DNA of 64,000 nucleotides from assembly GCA_011009095.1 (NCBI GenBank), contig VTPC01001660.1, positions 35,979-99,978 on the forward strand. The letters run 5' to 3'. This stretch comes from Ignelater luminosus (Eukaryota > Arthropoda > Insecta > Coleoptera > Elateridae). Position 1 is the stretch's first letter, and each line of letters begins with the position of its first letter. Made by a program: the position numbers and the translations under genes. This document shows positions 56,721-64,000 of this stretch, in pieces. The notes beneath the pieces are model-generated. The model searched no databases. It had not been told where the DNA came from and was given only the letters and a program-made list of their open reading frames with translations.

Positions 56721-57671
56721 CAAGCAGTTCAGAAATGTCAGGTGCAGAAATTAGCGGACGACTTTGTGTATGTAATATGCATGTGAAGGCTAAATAATGA
56801 ACTTATGAATATTTGTGTCTTGCTAAATGAAATGCACTTAAACTCATCTGTAGTAATTATGTCAGGCAAGAATGACCAATTTAAATTAATATATGATATG
56901 CACACCTATGTATAACGAATAATGTAAGAAGCTGTGAAAATTATCGGTAAAGATTTGAATTTTTCAGTTTGGATATATTTAGAAGACATGTTTCTAAATA
57001 TGAATTTTCTAACTGATGGTCGCGGAAGTATCGTTTAATACTTTTGAATTTCTTTTGTGGGGATATCTACACAGTAGATAGATATCCTTAATAGATATCA
57101 GATATCATGTACAGACTCTCCAAAAGGAAGCAAAACAATTTACACGTCAGAACAATCTAAACGTGTATCAAATTCTGATAAGCATATTGTTCAAAGTTAT
57201 CAACAGATTTATTATCTACAAGACTACTAATTTGGTCCATATTTCTCGCAATGAAAGTTATAATCAAAATATAATTAGATATAGCTAAATACGTAATTAA
57301 GGTAAATAAACATAAACACTCTACATGTAAATCATTGATTCTGACATAAGAACAAAGCAAACTGAAGTACATTGCTTTTATCAAAATCTTAACAAGAATG
57401 AAATTATTTACTATGTGTTTCAAAAAATAAATTTCAGTTTTCTTTATTTGATATAAAAGTCAACATTATAAAATTCAAAATCATACTTCAAATGTTTGTG
57501 TTTGACTTTCATAATAATTAAGTAATTATTAATCAGTTTTTTAGTAACTGATTTAGTTTGATGTAGTCAACTTTAATCTAAATTGGCAGGTGTATCAGTT
57601 TACTGAAACTAATCTTCATGCTTCAAGCTAAAAAATGTCTAAAACTTCTGCTGTAATACTGAATATTGGTT
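56721..57671. other. no gene recognised
   Basis: AT-rich; minus-strand frame 57157-57423 is unsupported. Confidence 0.4.
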
Positions 57672-57679
57672 CTCACAAT

Positions 57680-57925
57680 CAGGGCCGGCTGGAAGTTTTG
57701 CAGGGCCCAGAACACCAACATTTTGCGAGGCCCTTAAAGTAAAAAAAGAAGAAACACACACTGCTTTCTAAGACGTAGCATAATTTGTTTATTTTAAATA
57801 TTTAGAAAAAATTAGAAATTTTATTTATTCTTAACATATCGATACATAGAATTAAGTCACGGGGCCCCAGCAAGAGCGGGGTCCTGGGTAGTTGCCCCGC
57901 AAACTCGGCTCTTCAGCCGGCTCTG
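57680..57925. mobile_element. 246-bp hAT MITE with perfect 8-bp target duplication
   Basis: Flanked by CTCACAAT on both sides (57672-57679 and 57926-57933). Tips are CAGGGCCGGCTGGAAG and CTTCAGCCGGCTCTG; the interior has gcagggcccagaac...gaggccc and ggggccccagc...gggtcctgggtagttgccccgc. This is the common animal hAT-derived MITE type with ggccgg ends. No coding capacity; the duplication and tips suggest a fairly young insertion. Confidence 0.9.
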
Positions 57926-57967
57926 CTCACAATTCTGTGATTTCTCCCAACTGACTATATCGAGAGA

Positions 57968-59605
57968 GTGAGTATAAATATGTTACTTCACTGCTGTAAT
58001 ACTGTCGACAGTCTTCATCGAGCATCCGTTCGAGGAAGACGTGCTACCAGGGCGATCTCCGAGAGATTCAATATGGACTTCACCGGCATCAGGATGATGA
58101 AGCACGAAGAGGGTATACTCCGCCTCCAGGAGTGTATCAACAAGATTGGAATGGCAGCGGTTCTGGAGCAGCTCCGCAAGGACGTTCCGGAAGTCAACTT
58201 TGACGTTTTTTCACAAACGCAAAGCTCTGACAACCCATCGTCAGCGACCGCCGCCGAAGAACCGACGCCTGCCACGAAGACGAAGAAGAAGAAGACCCGA
58301 TCCCAGCGGAAGCGTGAGGCCACGCTCCGCGAGAAGAAGGCAGCAGTCCCGCCAACGCCACCACCGACGCAGCCACCGACGACGACGGAGGCGAGCGCCG
58401 ACGCCGCCCCTAGCGGGAGTCACGGCGCGCGCTCTCCCTTCTACTCCGAGGTGCTGCAAGCAGATCCGGAACTAATGTCGTGCGCCTCTTCTGTTTACAG
58501 GGATGGCTCCGACTTAGAACTGGACTTCGACGACGACTTCACGGAAGTCCCCGCTAGCAGGAAGCGACGCCGCGAGGTGATCCCGGAAGACCCGTTACCG
58601 GCCTCCACGGCCAATCGCTTCTCGCCCCTAGTGGGCGGGAGCGAGGACGCCGTATTGCACGGAGGCCCCGTCAAGTGTAGCCAGCGAGTGCCGCCAATTG
58701 TTCTTCATTAGAAGAGCCAGTGGTTGGAAATCTCGCGGGATTTCACACGGCGCGGTCTAGTCGTCGCGAAGGCCAAAAACCTCCGCGATGGCATCACGAT
58801 CACGCCGGCGACGGGGCGGGACTCCGAGGGGATCCGCGAGGTACTGGACGCCAGGAAGATCCCGTACCACTCCTTTCCGACGCCGTCAGAGAAGCCAACG
58901 AAGATCGTGCTCCGAGGGGTTCCCGAGATCATCACGATGGTCGAGGGCCAAGAAGAACTGGTCCGCAGAGGTCATCCCGTCATCAGCGTTCACCGAATGC
59001 ACCGCGGTTTGGAGAGGATCCTCATGCCTCTGGTCCTCATCCTCCTGGACAGGACTGCCGAGGCGGGGGCGATCTTCCGGACCAAGGAGCTGTTCGGGCT
59101 CAAGATTCAGGTCGAACACCCGAAGAAGAAGGCGATGATGGGCCAGTGTCATCGATGCCAACGCTTCGGTCACTCGCAGCGATGCTGCAAAGCGGCTCCG
59201 CGCTGCGTGAAGTGCGCCGGGTCGCACCACACCGGGGACTGCGCGAAGACCCGAGACACACCGGCAACATGTGCGAACTGTAACAGTCCGCACCCGGCAA
59301 ACTACAAGGAGTGCCCGCGGTATCCCCGAGTAGCGTCGACGGTTGACGCGACACCTCCGGGGGATCGGCCCACTGCATCCGCGCACCGGGACCGTCCAGC
59401 TCCGCGAAACCAACAGCGCGCGGCTCCGACGAAGTCCGCCGGTTCTCCCAACTGGCTGGACGCGCTAGGAGGATTCGACGTGGCCAACCTCTTCCGTGCC
59501 CTCAGGACCCTCGGTCAGCGGCTCTGCGCTGCCTCCGGCATCGCGGAAATGCTGACCGCCGTCGGCCGTTTCGTGCAGGACGTCTTGGCAGCGCTGCGTG
59601 CCTAG
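57968..59605 (+). pseudogene. non-LTR retrotransposon gag (jockey/R1-like ORF1), one in-frame stop, no pol
   Basis: A GC-rich coding block in AT-rich surroundings. Two open parts (to 58711 and from 58724) are in the same frame and separated only by TAG at 58709-58711, so it reads as one ~545-residue ORF1 with a single nonsense codon. Order: a helical N-terminus, a Lys-rich linker (KTKKKKTRSQRKREATLREKK), a Pro/Thr-rich linker, and a PRE_C2HC-like region (LEISRDFTRRG...VVLRGVP type, about 58725-58920). Three zinc knuckles follow (CHRCQRFGHSQRCC, CVKCAGSHHTGDC, CANCNSPHPANYKEC; about 59145-59320). The ORF1 protein would coat the RNA. After the stop at 59603-59605 there is only ~200 bp of 3' sequence with no endonuclease or RT. 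The true 5' end is unclear; GC rises at about 58005, so the first ~15 codons may be host DNA. Confidence 0.8.
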
Positions 59606-59862
59606 AAGATCAGCCAAACAACATCCAGGGCAACAACCCATCTTCAAGGTCGGCCAGCGCCATCAAAAATAGCGAGCGACGCAGTTAGCGTTTCCAGCGC
59701 TGCGTTCGCATTCGGGAGGTCCGGGCGTTCCCCGGGCCGCCTGCTCTCACTAGGGTTTTTCCGAGGTTTCCCTTAGTGGTGAAGGCAAATGCCGGAGCAG
59801 TATTTTCCTCGGGAAAATGAATTTTATTTAATGGGAATAAGAGCACTTAAACCCTTTTTATA
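59606..59862 (+). other. 3' end of the gag-only retrotransposon
   Basis: Contains cgggcgttccccgggccgcc and ctcactagggtttttccgagg...ggtgaaggcaaatgccgg; the latter recurs in reverse complement at 21782-21838. No poly(A) tail. The copy of mariner begins right after, at 59865. Confidence 0.6.
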
Positions 59863-59864
59863 TA

Positions 59865-61162
59865 AAGGGTTTTCCAATAAGAGGTGTTATTTTGATATTC
59901 AAAGAAAAGTACCATTTTTTAATATAAATGATCGGATGTTTATTTCATTATAAAGAGGAAGGTATGCCGTTAATAGTGGAAAATAACATCAGGCAAATGA
60001 CCACCACGACCACGCTTACAGGACAATATCCTTTTCATGAAATTTTCCATAACCAAATTGCAAAGTGGCTGCCCTATGTCCTCGATAGCCTCACGAATTC
60101 CATCTTTGAGGTCTTGAATCGACGCTGGGCTGTTGGCGTAGACCTTCTCTTTCACGTGGCCACAAAGAAAGAAGTCGCAAGGTGTTAAATCACAAGATCT
60201 CGGTGGCCAATTGTGATCACCTCTTCGAGAGATAACACGGTCCGGAAACTTTTTCCGTAAAAGATCAATGGTTTCGTTGCTTGTGTGGCACGTAGCGCCG
60301 TCTTGTTGAAAGTAAACGTTGTCCAGATCAATATCATCCAATTCCGGCCATAAAAAATCGTTAATCATCTCTCGATAGCGCAATCCAGTCACCGTAACTG
60401 TTGCTCCAGCCTCATTTTCGAAAAAGTAAGGTCCAATGACTCCGCCGGACCATAAACCGCACCAAACAGTCACACGTTGAGGATAGAGAGACTTTCCAAC
60501 AATAACTCTTGGATTTTCTGAGCCCCAGATCCGACAATTTTGCTTGTTGACGAAGCCACCGAGGTGGAAATGGGCCTCATCACTCAAGATGATTTTTCGA
60601 TGGAATTCTGGATCATTTTCATGCATTTCAACGACCCAATCAGCAAAGACACGACGTTGTTGATGATCGGCCGGCTTGAGTTCTTGTGTTAACTGGACTT
60701 TATAAGCCTTAAGACCCAAATCTTTATGCAAAATACGGTGTAATGACGTTTGTGGAATGGCTAATTCCAAAGAACGACGAGGAATGAACAAACCTGGGTT
60801 TTCTTTAACACTTTCGGCTACAACAGCAATATTCTCGGCTGTTCTTGAGCGACGTGCACGGGTTTTATTCTTCACATCACTAACTTGTCCCAAGAGCTCG
60901 AATTGTTTCACCAATTTCTGTATTGCGGTCCGACAAGGTGCTTCACGGTGACCCAAAAATGTTCGAGTTTTACGAACCGTCTCTGCCAAATTTTCACCAT
61001 TTTTATAGTGAATTTTAATAATTTCAATGCGTTGTTGAAGCGTTCCATATTTATTAATGGCGTAGTTTCTACTTGTCAAATGTCAAAAAATGATAGCTTC
61101 AAAAGTGTCATCTACCGAAATAGCGAGCTATTCAAAATAACACCTCTTATTGTAAAACCCTT
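59865..61162 (-). mobile_element. mariner-like element, copy C (1,298 bp)
   Basis: Same terminal inverted repeats as copies A and B, with one mismatch at the right tip (attgtaaaaccc for attggaaaaccc), flanked by TA at 59863-59864 and 61163-61164. It retains the 55 bp missing from A and B. Scattered substitutions separate it from the A/B pair, so it is a different lineage or an older insertion. Confidence 0.95.
59970..61079 (-). pseudogene. mariner-like transposase of copy C, body intact but start lost
   Basis: A continuous reading frame encodes the whole protein from TLQQRIEIIKIHYKNG to GGHLPDVIFHY, including the linker region (NPGLFIPRRSLELAIPQTS) that A and B have lost, and all three catalytic Asp. 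A 7-bp deletion just after the usual ATG (about 61040-61045) puts that ATG out of frame. The open frame extends upstream only into a TTG-initiated stretch, and there is no ATG before the middle of the protein. It also differs at KQFELL, FLCGHVK (Trp changed to Cys after the third Asp) and CNLVMEN. So it is probably silent, unless a non-AUG start or upstream exon is used. Confidence 0.85.
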
Positions 61163-61409
61163 TATTATAAGTCCAACCCTTATGAAGGTAAGAAGTATTT
61201 GTTATTCATGTACTTAATAAATGCGTAAAATTCTATTAAACATTGTAAAATTAAGGCATAATTCATAAAAGAAAAGATTTCTATTACCGCGATAAAAGTT
61301 AAATTTCACCGCAACCAAATAAAAAGTTAGTTTCTTTCTTTAATTTAAATCACTGGAATTCTAGATGTTAAACATTCGGATTTTTCCTCAATCGGCAAGT
61401 AACTTTTTT
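61163..61409. other. spacer
   Basis: AT-rich flank between mariner copy C and the P450 relic. Confidence 0.4.
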
Positions 61410-62330
61410 TTGGAATAATACAAAATACACTGAGAGTACGCCAAGAAAAAGGTATAGTTCGACCTGATATGATTCACCTACTTATGGAAGCAAGAAAAGG
61501 TCGACTGAAGAATTAAGAATCCAACACAAGAGAGGATGTGGGATTCGCTGTGGTTGAAGAGTTTGAATACGGAAAGTCTAACAAGAAACAAAAACCTGTA
61601 ATAACTGACGAAGATATTACTGCACAAGCTTTCGTTTTGGGCGGTTTTTATACTGTTTCAATATTAATGATCTTTGCTTCTTACGAACTAGCTGTTAACC
61701 CTGATGTACAAGAAAAGTTAAGCAAAGAAGTTGGTGAAACGCTAAAAAGATATAATGGTCAATTGACATACGAAGGCTTAACGAGCATGAAATACCTTGA
61801 CATGGTTATTTCAGGTGCCTATAAAAAGTGCATATATTTGCATTGGATATGCATAATAATCTTGTATAAATTACAGAAACACTTCGTAAATGATCTCCAG
61901 CACCAACAGTAGACAGAGTATTATCTAGATCATTTACCGTAGAACCTGAATTGCCTGGAGAAGCACCTGTAACACTAGAAGCTGGAAGCAACAACGTATT
62001 TTCCAAATCCTGAGAAGTTTGATCCAGAAAGGTTTAGTGACGAAAACAAGCATAACATAAGACCCTTTACGTATCTACCATTTGGTGCAGGCCCGAGAAA
62101 TTGTATAGGTACCAATATTATTTGAAATCGTTCTTGCTTCGAAAGAGTCAACATTTAACTTTTCAGCCTCGCGTTTTGCATTACTGGAAGGAAAATTGAT
62201 CATTGCAGAAATCATCAGCAAATTTGAAATAATACCGGTAGAGAAAACAGAAATTCCAATTAAAACTGATACCACTAGTTTTACATTGAAGACGAAAAAT
62301 GGCGCATGGCTGGGATTAAAACCTCGATAA
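61410..62330 (+). pseudogene. cytochrome P450 pseudogene (clan 3, CYP9/CYP6-like)
   Basis: Only the C-terminal half is present. DMIHLLMEARKG (about 61467-61500) precedes a stop; then the I-helix AQAFVLGGFYTVS (about 61622-61660), where the usual acidic residue of AGxD/ET is Tyr. ELAVNPDVQEKL and SMKYLDMVIS follow. A 62-bp intron (61815-61876) precedes ETLRK with the ExxR motif, which is followed by TGA in place of the usual Trp. Then come [12 protein letters not shown], a deletion and frameshift, [11 protein letters not shown], and the haem loop [11 protein letters not shown] (about 62078-62110) with its Cys. The last piece, KNGAWLGLKP, ends at about 62330 and is shifted again. A microsomal monooxygenase in origin, now non-functional. 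The FDPERF and haem-loop forms favour CYP9 or CYP6. Confidence 0.85.
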
Positions 62331-63427
62331 CAAAAAACACCATGTATATAATAGAATAAAGCTTTTAAAATAAATTTTGTTTTTTATTTATAGTTGATAA
62401 ATATGGTATTTAGTGAACAGAGCAAACACTTAGTAATTATAGTTATTTCTATTGCTATATTCTTGTTGTGTCTGCCACTTTGTCAACTTGAATTGAATAC
62501 ACCAACTAACTCGAGACTATTGGCGTCGGGCGTGTGCTTCCTTTCGGAAATCGGGAACAGGAACGGAACGACTTTTTGGCACTGTTCTTTAAAAAGAACG
62601 GAACGGGTCGAAGTCGTTCTTTAAAATCTCATGGGTGTTGGGAATGCGCGTCGGGAGCAATCGGAAGGTAATCGAAACGCAGTTGGTTTCTGCGCAACCA
62701 CCTATGAGATTTTAACACAATTCTACCAAGATGAGCATAAACGCCGACAGTAGTAATATGAGCAAGCGGTGATCTTTGGGGAAAGCCTCGTTGTGGTATA
62801 CTAAATACGGATTATTAATTTGAATAGTAAGGGTTCTGTTCCCAAGATAATATCGTATTATTGATAAATAATAGGTATGGCGGAATAGAAAGCAAATTTG
62901 ATTTTTAGAAAATAAACTGTACAACACCAGTCGGTGACGTATTTGTATGTAACCTGATCAAACCTTATACTATGTTCTTCTAGGTATGTTTCATAAAAGT
63001 GTTGCTGAAAAAGTTGGTGTTTGGCAGTTTATTGAAAAGTTAGTACTATTGACTATTTGGCATAACAGGTGTATTTTTATATTTTGTAAATTCTTCAATA
63101 ACTTGCATGTCTTAATTCATTAGTCGTTTCGAAAATATTGACTAATCTTTGTAGGCCTTTCTTCAACCAGTTGAATTTTTGTTTAAGATCATTATCTTGG
63201 GCACAGTTGTCTATTCAGCTTGATAATATGATGTGCGAACGTTAGTATGCAATGCTTGGTTTTGAAGGTTGGACAATTAGATATCTTTAATTGATTTTGA
63301 GATCTGAAAGAAACTCAGATAGTATTCAAGGGTTTATATTCATTTGATCCTACAATATTTCAAGTTTACGTTACATTTTAAATATTACATTTTTTTAAAA
63401 TCATTTTATTTCAGAACGTTGCAATAA
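62331..63427. other. no gene recognised; one small inverted repeat
   Basis: 62626-62641 (aaaatctcatgggtg) and 62699-62714 (cacctatgagatttta) form a short inverted pair around ~60 bases. Before it, 62545-62620 is built of gaacggaac words and a cgacttcg/cgaagtcg palindrome. The frame 62394-62624 is unsupported. Confidence 0.4.
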
Positions 63428-63569
63428 TTAGAAATCTCGCAAACACTCATGACCACGACGCAAAAGACTGAAATTCGTCTCTTTACCCCTTCCGCGCTAA
63501 GTACCTTTCCCCAGTTTTAACTCCGCCTTCGCGCAGCAGCATGGTCATGAGTGTTTGAGAGATCTCTAA
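63428..63569. mobile_element. 142-bp MITE with ~30-bp inverted repeats
   Basis: ttagaaatctcgcaaacactcatgaccac at the left pairs with gtcatgagtgtttgagagatctctaa at the right with three or four mismatches. TA-like context (aattag/ctaac). No coding content. Confidence 0.75.
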
Positions 63570-63759
63570 CCGCACAGACATTATTTGCGGAAGTCTCATT
63601 TTTGTATTTTAGACATGATAAGCAATCTGCTTGCCATTTCTTCGTAATTACATTACTCGATTTTAATTACACAAATTAATGATTTACTTCGTACTTCTAG
63701 ACTCTCCTTAGAGTCAGTTTTACAGACACGTACAGATTCCTAGTCAGACAAGGCATCTC
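63570..63759. other. spacer
   Basis: Nothing recognised. Confidence 0.3.
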
Positions 63760-63985
63760 AGTGATTTGATTCTACCTTTTCTCCACTAGAACCACCATGA
63801 AATCCTTTGTGGTGAAGAATCTTAGATCAGACGTCTGCGAGATATCGACCTTGATGTAGATCTCGTCGTCCATCAAGACACGTCAAAATCCCTGATCAGG
63901 CTAGCGTACTGTTTCCTCGTGCGGGTCTTCGTCAGCTGTTTGTGTTCAACACCCCACAATGAAGCCAACTCGACTTTATAGGTTT
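63760..63985 (-). pseudogene. possible IS630/Tc1-mariner-superfamily transposase fragment
   Basis: The minus strand reads RKQYASLIRDFDVS, a frame change, then VLMDDEIYIKVDIS and LRFFTTKDFM. The MDDExYxKxD block followed about ten residues later by FFT resembles the first catalytic Asp region of an insect transposase group (DDETYxKxDxxQLPG-x-xF). Truncated by the window end; short and uncertain. Confidence 0.4.
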
Positions 63986-64000
63986 GAAATCTTGATTGCT

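Noticed and set aside
58015..58475. Arg-rich and other overlapping frames within the GC-rich gag (58015-59647, both strands)
   Set aside because: GC-rich third positions keep alternative frames open; only the frame with zinc knuckles has domain support.
1..64000. tRNA, rRNA and CRISPR arrays
   Set aside because: I looked for cloverleaf-like B boxes and for regularly spaced identical repeats with unique spacers and saw none that I can support; a tRNAscan or Infernal run would settle the RNA genes.

Overview
The window is AT-rich, intron-containing eukaryotic DNA, almost certainly from an insect. The evidence is: two spliced host genes with GT-AG introns; a P450 relic of insect clan-3 (CYP9/CYP6) type; a degenerate array built on the insect telomere word TTAGG; and a transposon load typical of insects (piggyBac, Tc1, DUF4817-type mariner, THAP/P element, Crypton, hAT, Ty3/gypsy, non-LTR). 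I cannot fix the order. A 100-N gap at 6783-6882 shows this is a scaffold assembly.

Layout. 1-12.4 kb is a transposon graveyard: a mariner-superfamily transposase scrap, a 906-bp long-TIR foldback element, a piggyBac relic, and a Tc1 element (6352-12373) split by a Ty3/gypsy retrotransposon (6441-10736). 12.4-23.6 kb holds no recognised host gene. It has mariner copy A, a two-unit ~0.5-kb tandem repeat, a small MITE, a non-LTR pol relic, a telomere-like array and a GC-rich block. 23.6-39.3 kb is one 7-exon host gene on the + strand. It predicts 1,408 aa: a long charged, disordered N-terminus and a C-terminal WD40-type propeller that I match to PALB2, the partner of BRCA2. Its 10-kb intron 2 holds a THAP/P-element transposase relic that is itself split by mariner copy B, plus several MITEs. 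39.3-45.3 kb is repeats and hairpins. 45.3-50.2 kb is a complete 5-exon gene on the - strand for a 355-aa PRPP synthetase-associated protein (Prpsap); its 3.6-kb last intron contains a Crypton tyrosine-recombinase relic in the opposite orientation. 50.2-57.9 kb carries Tc1, mariner, hAT and RT fragments and a clean 246-bp hAT MITE. 57.9-59.8 kb is a GC-rich non-LTR gag unit with no pol. 59.9-61.2 kb is mariner copy C, and 61.4-62.3 kb a P450 pseudogene. The end holds one more MITE and a transposase scrap.

The two intact host genes have unrelated roles: homologous-recombination repair if the PALB2 call holds, and control of nucleotide-precursor synthesis for Prpsap. Everything else intact enough to name is mobile DNA or a relic. 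The most informative patterns are the three mariner copies, each defective but with different lesions (A and B share a 55-bp deletion and are nearly identical; C has the body but a 7-bp deletion at the start), and the three transposon-in-transposon or transposon-in-intron nestings.
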